Notes under the pieces: generated by a model
What the model saw: only the letters and a program-made list of their open reading frames with translations
The model's database searches: none
What the model was told of the DNA's origin: nothing
Program-made: the position numbers and the translations under genes
Part shown: one piece after another, positions 11,825 through 24,047 of the stretch
Numbering within the stretch: position 1 is the stretch's first letter
Layout: each line of letters begins with the position of its first letter
NCBI GenBank assembly: GCA_910591455.2
Contig: OU342817.1
Coordinates: 979,268 to 1,043,267, forward strand
DNA: 64,000 nucleotides
Origin: Pholis gunnellus
Lineage: Eukaryota > Chordata > Actinopteri > Perciformes > Pholidae
Reading direction: 5' to 3'

Positions 11825-14800
11825 AATAAAACAAAACAAAATAACTTCAATAAAATAAAATAAATACTTTGGATCAATCAGCTGACGTCCTAGTCTGCAT
11901 AAATCTGCAGACATGAACACATGAACACGTGAACACATGAACACGTCTCCTTCAGAAGTACAAAGCTGTAAAGAAAATGTTTGACATTTGGGGAGAAACG
12001 CTTCCTGTCAGAGTTCAGATTGATTTCTCTCATCATTCTCTTCTTAAACCTAACTAACTATTTTGAAAAGACTGTATCATGTGACGAGCAGCTGACTTGT
12101 GTTGTTGGACTAAAACGCATAAAAAATGAGGAGTAACTTTACGTAATATAAAGTAATATTATAGGAACCGTTGTATGAGGATGTTGTTTGTGTTAATCTG
12201 TACAAAAAACATGTAATTAATTGAATTAATTGAAATGAAATACGTGAGTTAAACGCTGCTGCTTCCTAACAACACTACCAGCTGAGGTCTGAGGTCAGAT
12301 TTAAAGGTGAACTGGTTTTCTGTCAGCAGATGTGTGCACGCTGCCGGCTCCCAGCAGCGTCTCCATGCAGTCTGTGGACATGAAGCACGAGCTGAGGTGG
12401 AGCCCCCTACAGGCCCCCTGCAGCACCGCGGCCCTTTACTCTGTCCAGTTCCAGGGGTAAGTCGTTCACAAGAACACTTTACTGACAGTGAAGATGTGGA
12501 TCAATCCGCCGCTGAACATAGTCCCCCAACAAACGCTCTATTTCCTCCTGTTTGATCCATGAAAACTTCAACGAGCGGCTGTTTTAGGAGATTAATGATG
12601 AAGCCATGTTGTTTTAAAAGATTCAAGTTTTCAGTCGGAACCAATGGAAGCTGAGAGACACAGACAGGAAGTACGACCGCATTGAGAGCTGGACCACAAC
12701 AACGTGTTGTTGGTTCTGAGTTCTGAACCAACAGGGCTTGAAATAAATGTATAATATAAATGTTTTGGCTGGTTTCCATTTTGTCTTAAGACTAGTGAAG
12801 CTGTGATAGATTATAGATTTATCTGCTGATCATTTTCTCTATTAATTGATTAATAATTTGCTTGATGAAATTTATGAAAATAGAGTCCAAGTTGAGGAAA
12901 TAAAATGTCTAGTTTTATTTTATTCGATAGTCCAAAAAACAAACGATTTTTTTTTTTGACAAACGATTAATAGATTCTCAAAATTCCCGCTGTGTAATTT
13001 TCCGTGAACGAATTGTTTTCAATAACTTGTAATGTATTTGTCATCATATCTGCCCTGCAGTAAACTCAGCCAAACAATAAACACGCCGACAATAATGAAA
13101 TATGTGAAATATGCAGATGAGTCCTTGCAGGTCGACGTAAGAACAAAACAAATCCAGCAGGTGTTTCTATCTGACGTCTGTGGAGTCATTTAAACTATTC
13201 GGCCTAATAACAGGAGTCAACAACACGCCTGTGCTAACAATCAGAGTCAGCAGGTGTGTCCGCTCGCTGATGCATCACCGCTTTAGTTTGCGCACAGGAG
13301 CAAGTTCCTACATTCCGAAAGTGTAATTAACTCTCGGTAAACTTTCCTGAGGCTGTTTTGAAGTCATCCAAACCCTCCTCTGTTTGAGAGCTGAGCAGAG
13401 TTCAGAGTTGTGGTCGCAGTGACGGATGTCGGATGCTGAAGAACCTCCCGGTTCACTGTCACTGCTGTCACAGTGTGTTTGGCTAACCGCTAACCGCTAA
13501 CAGAACTATACCAGCTCTGCTGAGTGCATCACCGCCGCTCAGCCGCCGCTGTGCGAGCAGACGGCTTAGTGAATTTGTTTTGTCAGTATTGTGTGACGTG
13601 TCTTAAGACGGCGGCTTCAGAGCCTGTCGCCTGCACATGTCGCCGCTTGTTGCTGAGTTTGAATGAAGTCTGTCTCTGCGTGTTCCCGTCGGGATGAGAT
13701 GTAATAACTTTGGCGATGACTTTTTCTTTAGCAGCATCATCAGGTCGACTTTTCAATGTGTCCAATATTTTGGGTTATGACCAAATATCTGCAGAACTAA
13801 AGACATCAGCCTCAGCTTTAGTGTTTAGTGAGATGGTGAACATTATAGCGTGTTAGCGTCCTGATATTAGCATTTAGCTCAATGCACTGCTGTACAGGTT
13901 TCTGAATATTCTGTATCATCTTGTTGTAACTCTTCATTGAAGAGTTTTGATGCTTACAAATGTAAATATGACTGTGCATTATTTAATACACGGTTCCCCA
14001 GAACTCAGCTTGACATATTTGCTAACTTTGGGACTAAAGAACCTGAAGTTCTCTGGGTTTGAAGATAGACATGCAGTGAGAGTTTGATGACATAAATCCC
14101 AAGATGGGGGATCTGTCTTCATTAGCGGTGTGATAAATCTCAGGGAGGCTCCACCTGAACTGCTGACTCATTTGTACATTTGATTTAATTTTCAATGCAC
14201 TGCGGTTTTCAATAAATCCTGATGCAAAACAAGATAAACACGGAGAGAACAGTAAGGAATCGGTGGCATGTACGGCAGCAGTGTGAGGTGGAAGTATGCG
14301 AGGTGAGGAGCCTCAGTTTGAGTCATTATTGTGGCCGGAGGCAGAATTTCAGCTCAGCTGGGTGAATATGTCAAACCCACATTTCATGTTCAGTGATGCG
14401 TGCAAATGGATTCGTCTCAACTCACACAACCAGTTCTGCTCTTGTTTGTTACAAGGAGACAAGAAACACTCATCATAAAGAAATATAAAAGCAGAATATG
14501 TTGGTGTTTGAATCTCTCTGTGTCTCTTTGTGCTTCAGGGAGTTTGAGCTGATGGTCCTGAACGGCAGCTGGGTGGACGCTCCCGAGTGCCAGCTGATTC
14601 CCCACACTCACTGCGACCTGACCTTTGACCTGGGCTCCGACTCCGACTACAACCTCCACGTCAGAGCGCAGTGCGGCTCCCAGCGGTCGCCCTGGACCGA
14701 ACTCAGCCCACCTTTCAACCGCAGAGACAGTAAGAAAGGAAATAGAATTAGCAACACGTTGACTGTTGATTCAGGTCGGCAACCTCGTGAAAAGTGAAGT

Positions 14801-17800
14801 CGATGCTTCATGTGTTAAAGCTGCATTCTCTCTAATGTCCACCAGGGGGCGACTCCTCTGGTTGTATAGAAGTCTATGAGAAAATGACTCTACTTCTCTC
14901 TTGATTTATTACCTCAGTAAACATTGTAAACATGAGTTTATGGTCTCAATCTCTAGTTTCAAGTCTTCTTCAATACAGCATGATGTTCATTTAGTAAATG
15001 ATGGTCCATTTAGAGTCACACAGACCATAAAGCAGGGGATGCTTTAGGGGCGGGGCTACACAGTGATTGACAGGTCTCTACGTCACTGCTCCTCAGTCCA
15101 GATATGATCACTTCCTGTTCACTGGTTGCAAAAAACAAGATGGCGACGGCCAAAACGCTGAACTCGAGGCTTCTAAAAAACGGCAGTCCACAAACCAAAT
15201 CACTTCTTATATACATCAATGGTTAATTGAAGCTTGGTCTAGGGTGCTTTTATTGTGAAACTCAGGAAGCTGTTCCTGTTTAAATCTAAACTTCCAGTTT
15301 CTTTGACCAATAACTGCTGATTTCTTCTCTTTTTATTCAACTGTTGCTCAGAGCATCTTTGTCTCCTTCAGTTGAACCATTGAAGTTCAAATTCTTTCTC
15401 CACTGAACTAAAAAACATCTGTTAATAAAAAGTAAACATCAAACCACTGCCCCACAGGTGCACGTCTCTGTCTTTTACAACATGTATACAGGACTGTCTC
15501 AGAAAATTAGAATATTGTGATAATCCCCATACGTGTGATTTAGTTTACTGAACCAAGCTGAGTGTTTTTCAAGGCTCAGGAAACCCTTGCAGGTGTTTCG
15601 AGTTAATTAGACGATTCAAGTGATTAGTTGAATACCCTACTAGTATACTTTTTCATGATATTCTAATATTTAGAGATAGGATATTTGAGTTTTCTTAAGC
15701 TGTAAGCCATAATCAGCAATATTAAAAGAATAAAAGGCTTGCAATATTTCAGTTGATTTGTAATGAATCCAGAATGCATGACATTTTTGTTTTTTTAATT
15801 GCATTACACAAAATAAAGAACTTTATCACAATATTCAAATTTTCTGAGACAGTCCTGTATATATATATATTTTAAAATCATGACTGATTGACTGAATGTG
15901 ACTCTCGTGCAGCGGTCCTGATGGCGCCGGAGATGACGGTGACGGCGGAGGGCGACGCACTTCAGGTGACCTTCGCCAAGCTTCCTCTCACCGCTGTCGT
16001 CAGCGTGACGGTGTGGAAGAGAGGCGACGAGCTGCAGGTCACAAGTTCACTTCACGTCTTCTCTTTCCTTTGTTCGTTTCCTTTCCTTCTTACTTCCTTC
16101 TACTTACGTCCTGTTTTTATTTCTTTCCTTCTTCCTCGATGCTCATCTTTTCTTTGTTTTCACCATTTTGGTCTCATCCCTTTGTCTCTACCATCATTAT
16201 GTTAGTTTTATATATACTATCTCATCTATTTTGTTTATATTGTAATTTATTGTTTCTGTTTTTTAACATGTAAAGTGTCTTTGAGTACCCTTTAAAGTGC
16301 TATACAAATATAATTTATTATTATTTTTTCATCTCTCTCTCTCTCTCGTGTTCAGGCTGCTGTGTACTCGATTCCAGCCGAGCAGGCGGTTCTGCACGTC
16401 GCCGCCCTGCAGGAGGGAGCGGAGTACTGCGTCCGAGCTCGGACCGTCCTGGACACTCGGATCCACAGCGGCAGCACCGACACCGAGTGTGTCTCCATCA
16501 CAGGACGTACGGGTGTCCTCTTCTTTACTTGTGATAACCTTTGTCATGTAACAGGTGTCCTCACCTCCAACACATCCTCACTGTCCATTTTTCTTATAGT
16601 TCTAAAATGTCATAACTTTCAGAAAATGTCATCTTGCTCAATATTCTTTCCAAAATATTCCCACTTTCAACAAATGTCCTAACTTTACAAAATAACCTAC
16701 AAATATTCTCACAGTCCATGTTGTTACTTTCCTAAAATGACCTAACTTTCTGATTTGTTTTACTTCTACTTATATCCTCACTTTACAAAATGTTATTATT
16801 TTCCAAACAATTTTCAAAAAATAACCTCACTTATCATTTTTTTTCACATTACATAAATGTCCTCACTTCATGAAAATATTCTCACGATTTATTTTTTACT
16901 TTTCTAAAATGTCAATATTTCAACAAATGTACTCCCTTAAAAAAATAATCTCTCTTTAAAAATAAAAATATCACCTTACAAAAGTGTCCCCACCTTAAAA
17001 ATAAGTTTATTACTTTTAAAAAATGTCGTCATGTTTCATATTCTTACTTTCATAAAATCTCTAAATTAACCCTCAAAAATCATCACCTCGCTCCTAAACT
17101 TTTCAAAATATTCAAATTTTTCAAAATACGTCCTTTTGTTCCTTATTATAAAATTCTCAAAACGTCTTTACCTTTTTGTTAAATTGTCCTCACTTTACAT
17201 GTCCACACTTCATAAAAACTCGTCGCAGTATGTTTACTTCAAAATGTCCTCGTGTTCCTCATTCTTACTTTCCTTAAATGTCCTAACTTTAAAAAAGTGT
17301 CTGTTTGTTCCATATTCTTTGCAAAATATTCCAAATGTCCTCGCGTTGAAAAAATGTTGCACCTTCTTCACTTTAAAGATCCAAAATTGCATTTCTTATC
17401 CATTCGTCCTGACTTCATAAAAATATTTTCACGATCCATGATTTTACTTTACGACGATGTCAAAATATCTCAAACTTTAAGCAACGTTCTCACTTTGATA
17501 ACATTTATGGAAAGTCAGAAGATGTTTACACCTTTGAAAATGTTGATACTTTCTAAACATTCTTTATAAAAGTGTCCTCTCACATTTGTTTACATCACAA
17601 TTCTGATCCAAAATATTTGCCCATAAGGAGTTTATTTCCAAAACAAAGTCTGCTTTTCGTTCTTTCAGAATAAATTTCATGAACTTTCATTTTTTTCATT
17701 AAATTGCTGTACGATCCAAATGATCCCGTTAGTAAAAAAAGACTAACGAGCGGATATAGAAAGATAACGTTTCCTGTTGATTGACCTGCAGGTCCGGACG

Positions 17801-18691
17801 CTGCCTGGAAGACGCCGACCACCGTGACCGTGACCGTGGTCGTCATGGCCGCTCTGCTGTTCGCCGTGTTCTGGTCCGCCGTCCACTGCCGCCCACACGG
17901 CTGTCAAACGTATTTACATAAAGAGCCACTGCCCCGCTCACTGGTCAGTCACACCCACAACACATCAACACGTACACGTACAAATCAACACACACACGTC
18001 AATACATACACGTCAACACATACACATCAACACATACACATCAATACATACACATGAATCAATACATTAATTACCAGAATCAGAAGACAAAAGCATGTTA
18101 GTGGTAGAAATGCATTCACTGGTTGTTTAAAATATTCTACAATAAAAACAAAAATAGAGAGAAAATATTAAAAATAATCCTTCGCAAAAAGAATAGATTT
18201 TTTATAGAAACTGAGCAACTCAGTCTTGTTTTTGAAGTAATAAATATTGTGATTTATTGTTTCTGTCATTTTGTTTTGGCAAAATTCTAATGTGCAGTTT
18301 TTTTTTACATTAAGAAGATGCTTAAAATGTTTTATGAAATATATCAGAACCAAATATATTGTATATTGATATTTTTTGTGTATATATATTAATACTAATA
18401 CGTACTCAAAGGCACTTTAAATGGCAAAAACAGAAACAATAAAAGGAATAACAACATTATTTACCATATAATTTGACTAATAATATATCAGAACCAAATA
18501 TATTCCCCCACTGAGTATATATATACTTATAGCACAGAGATTAATCTGTGATCAAACTTTAAACTTTTCATTTGTGAATAAAGAAACTTTGCCTGTTGCA
18601 GGAACCCGATTGGGACATTCAAATCCCGATGAGCCCTGAGGAGGCGGAGCTTTGTGATCCGATCCATGTGAGCTCCGCCTCCTCACACTGA
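11129..18691 (+). CDS. il20rb: Interleukin-20 receptor subunit beta, seven exons
   Basis: Class II cytokine receptor chain that would pair with an IL-20RA- or IL-22RA-type chain for IL-20-family cytokines and signal through JAK/STAT at the plasma membrane. Exons: 11129-11186, 12330-12456, 14539-14729, 15913-16037, 16356-16506, 17792-17943, 18602-18691; phases agree and give 297 aa. The first exon is a methionine-rich signal peptide. Two FN3-type domains follow: the first contains the words LPAPSS, DMKHELRWSP and YNLHVRAQCGSQ, the second starts after PPFNRR and has the late Cys pair in EYCVRAR and DTECVS. A single hydrophobic segment near residues 228-248 precedes a tail of about 45 aa containing MSPEEAEL. 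These words match mammalian IL20RB closely, including the short tail. Exon 2 could start at 12327 instead, adding one residue; the exon 4 donor is GTCACA, weaker than the others. Confidence 0.87.
11640..11866. repeat. (AAAT)n-type repeat in il20rb intron 1
   Basis: About 225 bp of AAAT/AAAAT units. Minus-strand open frames across it (11559-11944) are repeats of Phe, Ile, Leu and Tyr codons and are artefacts of the tract. Confidence 0.95.
14814..15207 (-). repeat. Dispersed repeat family A, copy 3 (reverse), in il20rb intron 3
   Basis: Nearly complete copy in reverse orientation, starting TTAAAGCTGCATTCTCTCT and ending near GGCAGTCCACAAACCAA. It has the CTCF-like core at 14839-14853 and the YY1-like word AAGATGGCGACGGCC at about 15138-15152. 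Confidence 0.85.
15489..15857. mobile_element. Tc1/mariner-type MITE with TA target duplication, il20rb intron 3
   Basis: The element is 369 bp and begins CAGGACTGTCTCAGAAAATT. Its end is an imperfect reverse complement finishing AGACAGTCCTG, giving terminal inverted repeats of about 35 bp. It is flanked on both sides by TA, the target-site duplication of Tc1/mariner elements. There is no transposase frame inside, so it is non-autonomous. Confidence 0.88.
16255..16328 (+). repeat. Retroposon-like 3' tail in il20rb intron 4
   Basis: Contains GTAAAGTGTCTTTGAGTA, AAAGTGCTATACAAATATAA and a terminal TTATTATTATT run. This arrangement is the recurrent tail of a common teleost SINE/LINE-type insertion. 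It occupies most of the short intron just upstream of exon 5. Confidence 0.55.
16540..17585. repeat. Highly decayed tandem array in il20rb intron 5
   Basis: About 1 kb in which words such as AAAATGTCCTAACTTTC, AAATGTCCTCAC and CCTCACTTTACAAAATGT recur every 20-60 bp with heavy divergence. I read it as an old minisatellite. No exon is hidden in it that I can support. Confidence 0.6.
17945..18060. repeat. ACACATACACATCAAC-type minisatellite in il20rb intron 6
   Basis: Starts almost at the exon 6 donor (17944). The unit CAATACATACACGTCAACA and its shorter variants repeat about six times. Confidence 0.75.
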
Positions 18692-18959
18692 TGAGCTGAG
18701 GATTCCAAAACGCTGAAGAGTCACAGACCAAAGTACTGAACTTAAAGTCATCGTGGATTTCGTGGAAATGATTTCTTGGAAGACTCTGTTGAGCTCAGCT
18801 CTCCTGGGAGGTCTGGGGGTTTGTGGTGCATTCAACTGTTGTGGGAAAAACTAGAACAAGCAGAGGTAACAACAGTGAACAGCATCAAATTGTGGAGAGA
18901 TCAGCTGAACTGCATTTGTAAACCAGGACGCAGGAAATGCTTCACCTGTCCTGCAGACC

Positions 18960-19382
18960 AGGTTTGTGGCCTGACGGACCGTGGATTTTGGGCGTCGCCA
19001 TTTTGGATTTGGGGCGTCACCATGTTGTTGTTTTTTTGCATCCAGTGAACAGGAAGTGACCATATATGGACTGAGGAGGAGTGACGTAGAGACGCCGTAT
19101 ACGTCTCTGGTAGAGACCTGTCAATCACCGTGTAGCCCCGCCCTAAAGCATCCCCTGCTTTATGGTCTGTGTGACTCTAAATGGACCATCATTTACTAAA
19201 TGAACATCATGCTGTATTGAAGAAGACTTGAAACTAGAGATTGAGACCATAAACTCATGTTTACAATGTTTACTGAGGTAATAAATCAAGAGAGAAGTAG
19301 AGTCATTTTCTCATAGACTTCTATACAACCAGAGGAGTCGCCCCCTGGTGGACATTAGAGAGAATGCAGCTTTAACACGTGA
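18960..19382 (+). repeat. Dispersed repeat family A, copy 4
   Basis: Near-complete copy about 270 bp downstream of the il20rb stop codon. It includes GGGCGTCGCCATTTTGG at its 5' end and the CTCF-like core at 19337-19351 at its 3' end, then GAATGCAGCTTTAACAC. It probably forms part of, or directly follows, the il20rb 3' UTR. Confidence 0.8.
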
Positions 19383-20960
19383 AGCTTTGACTTCATTTTT
19401 CAGAACCTAAAAGTTAAAGTAACAAAATCATAATTAAAAGACCATTAAATGTGTCTGTTAATAATTTGAATCTTTAAATGATGAATCAGGATTTACATTT
19501 TTTTAAATGTCTTTGCTTCAATATTTACATTATTTTAAATATGTTACAGGCATTCTGCCTATAAATGAAATGAAGTTCTACCAACTGAGCAGTAAGATCA
19601 TATGTTTTTTATACTTTTATGAGTTCATTCATTTTATAATATATATTTTTTATTTATTAAATTCTGGCGGCGAACTCCACCGTCCTGAATGTATCGTTAA
19701 AATAAACTGCCTCTTACTTCATTGCATTGCTTCTCTGATATTAGATGAAGAAAAATGAATTGATTTGTTCAGAACTGTGAAAAAATGTTAATTTGTCCCA
19801 CAAAATGAATGGAAGCACAAACGTAAACAACATAATGTTACATTTGAATACATTGTAACCGTTTTTTGTGTTTTTTGAATGAATATCTTTAAGTTTAAGG
19901 GTTTATAAACAATTAAAGAGTATTTATTTTCTGTGACATTTGAACTTTTTGTTTATGCTGCTGTCATGTTGTAGTGTTACGTGTTTTCATCGTGTTACCG
20001 GAGTTTTATTATATTAATATTGTATTATTTTCTTTTTTTACATGAATCCTGATGAAGTGAAGTCAATGAAGATGATACTTTATATGAATATTTAGTCATT
20101 AAATGAAATATGTTTAAAAACCAAAAGTTCTGTTTTGTTTTTATTGAAAATACTGAAATCAGATCTTCTTGGACTCCTAAAAATTCCTGATAAACAAGAA
20201 TTGAAAACATTGAATCAAATAAACTTTTACAAAAAAATGTAACATATTCTATTTCCAAAGATTATTTAAACATTTTATAATATTTTAACAACATCGCAGT
20301 GGCACTTTTCATTCTCAATTTGTAAGAAAAAAACAAATTAAATTAAACAACTTTTGAACTGTTATTTTTTTTACAAATCCTTGATGGGTTCCCTAACATG
20401 TAGTTCAGGATGACCCTGACTATGACAGGACAGTTTTTAAGAAAATCAAACGGTAAATTACCTTCAACGATACGACTAATAAATGATATTTAGATCATGG
20501 TGCACAATTTATGTGAGAGTTTGTAAACAGATGTTTTCATGTAGTTTTGCTATTGTTTAATGATGCGGCCCACATAACATAACATTTTTAATACTTCAGA
20601 CTTCTCTGCGTTGTTTGAGTCTTTGAAACAAAGTTACGATAAAGGTAACGATTACACAACAATTCTTACTTTCAAGTGATTATACACCAAAGAAAACTAA
20701 TATTATATTCAATTCCTGTCAATAGATCCGCCTGTACGCTGCACACTGTTTCTTTAAGGAAAGGTTGTTATGACACGATGAACAATGTCTTACTATGTAT
20801 TTGAACTCTCTTTAAAAAAATTAAGTATTTGTTTTGTTTTGTTTTATTTAATTTACTTAATTTATTTTATTTTATTTTATTTAAAAACAAAACAAAAAGA
20901 CACATTTTAATTTCATATTTTGTGTAAATGACGTCATTTGAACCTATTATTCGTATAAAT
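19383..20960. other. AT-rich intergenic DNA, no gene seen
   Basis: Between il20rb and the CpG-rich block near 21.2 kb. It contains an imperfect TTTTGTTTTGTTTTATTTAA inverted repeat around 20830-20900. No splice-consistent exon or recognisable protein was found on either strand. Confidence 0.45.
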
Positions 20961-20974
20961 GTGAGAACTTACTG

Positions 20975-21560
20975 CTGACATCCGGGTCTTTCTCGTCGTC
21001 CTTTTTGTCCGCTCTCAGCACCTGTACCGTAGTCACCTGAATAGACGTGCACCAAACCTTTAGAAGGCGGCTGGCTTTGACACGGTGTTACCGTCTTAAC
21101 AGTCTATGGGTGGTGCACTAATAAACTGGGGAACAGACTTCGACACAACACCCGGATTCTCACTGACGGCAAAACAGGAGCGGTTGGGTTCTCTTCCCTG
21201 TGACGTCGCAAACAACGGATGGCGGCGGCCGTTAACGCGGAACACGTGCGTTAACACCCGTCGAAGATGGATGTAGAGGTGAGTCCCTGGGGGATGAGGA
21301 ACTGTAAAGGTAGGCTACTGTGGTTTGTTTAGCTAACATGTTAATATATTAGTTTATATTAGTATATATTATTATATTAGTTTATTATATTAGTATATAT
21401 TATTATATTCGTTTATTATATTAACATAGTTGGCTAAACAAGAGCTAACGGAAGAACCGGGAGATAGGAAATGATGAATGAACGATTCGGTTCATCAGAG
21501 TTTGACCAAGTTCTTCAAAGATGGAGCCAAACAGAGATCCGGTAAGTCGTAATATTCTTT
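20975..21560 (+). promoter_or_regulatory. CpG-rich promoter-like block with a possible first exon
   Basis: GC- and CpG-enriched relative to its AT-rich flanks. It has a TGACGTCG CRE-like word at 21201-21208, and GGATGGCGGCGGCCG (YY1-like) at about 21217-21231. An ATG at 21267 is followed after four codons by a GTGAGT donor at 21279. A second possible exon ends at about 21540 with a GTAAGT donor. I cannot link either to downstream coding exons, so this may be the 5' end of an unrecognised gene, a noncoding RNA, or a dead gene. Confidence 0.4.
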
Positions 21561-23690
21561 ATTGAAATGATTTTCTTGAGCTAGGTTAGCATGAAAGGTA
21601 TTAGCATCAAAATTAACATCACTCAGTCTTTTCATTCACTGGTGAATTTAAAGATTTTTTTATTTAATTTTTTTAAATCTATTTTTCTTTCATAACATGT
21701 CTTCTTTCAGACTGGTGGAAAGAAAACATCTGAAATACACATTTATGTTTATTTTACTACTTTGTCTGTTTGCGTCAGTAGATTTCTCATTTAATTCAAA
21801 TACAAGTTAGCATTAGATAATGCCTCATTTGCATATTTAAACGTAACATTTCAGAAAACACTTATTTTGAACCTGGCTCTATCCAGTGTTCGGAATGCTG
21901 TCGTGGACATTTATTTAAATTAGCACATCTTTCAGAAGATGACGTGTCATTTGCATATAACATTTTTAGAAAACTTGTAGTATCAAAAATAATTGTCTTA
22001 TGTTGGTAATCATCTGGAGAAGTTGAATATTTGTATATATTAGCTAAAACTTTACACTATTGTCTCCCCTTAAATTACCAAAAGAAAAAGTACTCATAAT
22101 GCAGAATGGCCCTTTTTAGAATGCTATATTATTGGATGATAATTATTGATGCATTCATGTGTTCATCGCTTTAATGTTACTGCTGTTTTGCACTGCCAGG
22201 TGCCTATAGCTATAATAATACATCAATTATTAGTTTATTTATAATCTGAATCTGCAAAGAAGCTGATAGACTGATATTGTCAAATAAATGTAGCATTGGA
22301 ATAAAAAGTACTAAAAAACTGGTGGAGAAGAAGTACAGAAAAGTAGCATAAAACAGATATACTCAAAGAACAAGTATGTGTGTTATTTAAGTCCAGTACT
22401 TAAACAGATGTAGTTACTTTCCACCGCTGCTAGCTAGCTTACGTAATTAATTCTCTATGTGAATGTGAGTAATGTTAGCGGCTTTAGCTAGCTGTGCACT
22501 TGGCTAGCTACCGTTTGTGCCGCTGTTTTCAGTGATGTACGTGAGATTATTAAAAAATGTCTTAACACTTAAGACATCACTGTATATAGTTAGTGTGAGT
22601 GGATGGAGACAGCGCTGTTACAGAGACATGATTCAAGCTAACGAATGCTGACGTTAGCTTAACTGGTGTTTTCGGTTTATCAAGCGAATCCAAACACGAA
22701 TCGGACGTGTTTCCACAATGTAACGGAAAACTAACCATCGAGGCCATCACAAGGACAGCTGCGTATTTTCTTCTTGCATTCGGCTGAAAGTCGGCAGTTA
22801 ACAGGGTCGCTTGATAAACCGTAACACCGGTCAGCCTTTTTCAGTGCGTTTAGTAACGCGTTGTACCGATAAACTGACACGCACGTCAGTTTACTGTCAT
22901 TTCTCTGTTCGTTATCTCAACGCGGCTTGAGTTCTTTATCGATACAGGTGAGTTCACTTGAAGCTTTTCGCGTTCCTGACGGAGAGAGCGTTAATTGTTC
23001 TGATAACGTGTCATTTGCATCGTGGTCACGTCTTCATATTTATTGGGAATGGTGACATCATTTGTGAAGTTCTCCTCTTCTTCTCTTGAATCTACATGTT
23101 TAACGGTAGGTAGCCTATCAGTAAGTACTTTACCACAACCAGATACACAACACAATCACACTGTTATATAAAGACTGTACCATGTTGACCCAGAGTGTGT
23201 AATGCATGTTAATCAGCTATGGTTCTTTTGTGGTGTTAGCATCTCAAAATAGGCTATAAATATTAACTAGATCACTCACAAGCAGTAGACACATTTATTC
23301 TTTAAATGTGGTCTGATTTTAGACCCATTATTTATAACCTGTAGCATTAGCTAACAAATGTTAGCTGGTAACAATATTTGTAGACGCAAATGGCGGCACA
23401 TGACAACCAATGTCAGCAAATAGGTTTTTAGGTGTACTTAGGATAAATTAGTTATGTTGTGAGCACAAAATATACATTGATAACTAACTTATTTAGCTTC
23501 TCCATCAGCAGTTTGAACTCAACAATAACCCTGGTGAGTTTGGATCAACCTCTCTGATGAACCTTCACCTTGAAGAAAGGTGGACATTCAGCTCATTTAT
23601 GTATCTTTTGATTTGAACAGAAGTAAAATTCATACAGAGGATATTGGACAGCAAACCTTATTAAATAACATAGTTCTCCTTTGATCAATG
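21561..23690. other. No gene seen; AT-rich with dispersed-repeat fragments
   Basis: Contains a fragment of the AAGTACTTAAGTAC-type teleost repeat around 22300-22430 but no exon I can support. If the promoter-like block upstream is real, this is its first intron. Confidence 0.4.
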
Positions 23691-23693
23691 CAG

Positions 23694-23836
23694 CAAAGAG
23701 GTCAGTGGAAGGATTCCTGGAGGAATCTGGTATCAAAGTGTCTCCAGTTAAACTTTGACACCAGCAGATTGAAAAGTACGTCATGAAGATGAGACCACAC
23801 CATGATGAGGGTGATGTTTCCAAATGTGTCGGCATG
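23694..23836 (+). pseudogene. Exon-like block with one in-frame TGA
   Basis: A 143-nt block bounded by a plausible AG acceptor (after a TTTGATCAATGCAG-type tract) and a GTGAGT donor at 23837. Read with two leading bases it gives a protein-like frame containing RSVEGFLEESGIKVSPVKL, a TGA at 23756-23758, then HQQIEKYVMKMRPHHDEGDV. The TGA follows CTT and could come from a CGA by CpG transition. I do not recognise the family. It may be a decayed exon, or coincidence. Confidence 0.35.
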
Positions 23837-24047
23837 GTGAGTACATCTCTGTTACAATTCAAAGGCTTACATTCACTAGAATTTGATTATAATCTTTTTT
23901 TATTCAATAAGAAAAAGGGTTGTTAGGAAGTGGTTCAACTTTATTATTTATGGTTCCGCCTCATGATTTAATGGTTGTGAGTTCTCATGACTAAATAACT
24001 GATAACATGAGATCTTGGTACAATTGAATATAAATGTAAACTTTGGT

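Noticed and set aside
23756..23758. In-frame TGA as a selenocysteine codon
   Set aside because: No recognisable selenoprotein context and no SECIS-like hairpin that I can see nearby; a CpG-decay stop is simpler.
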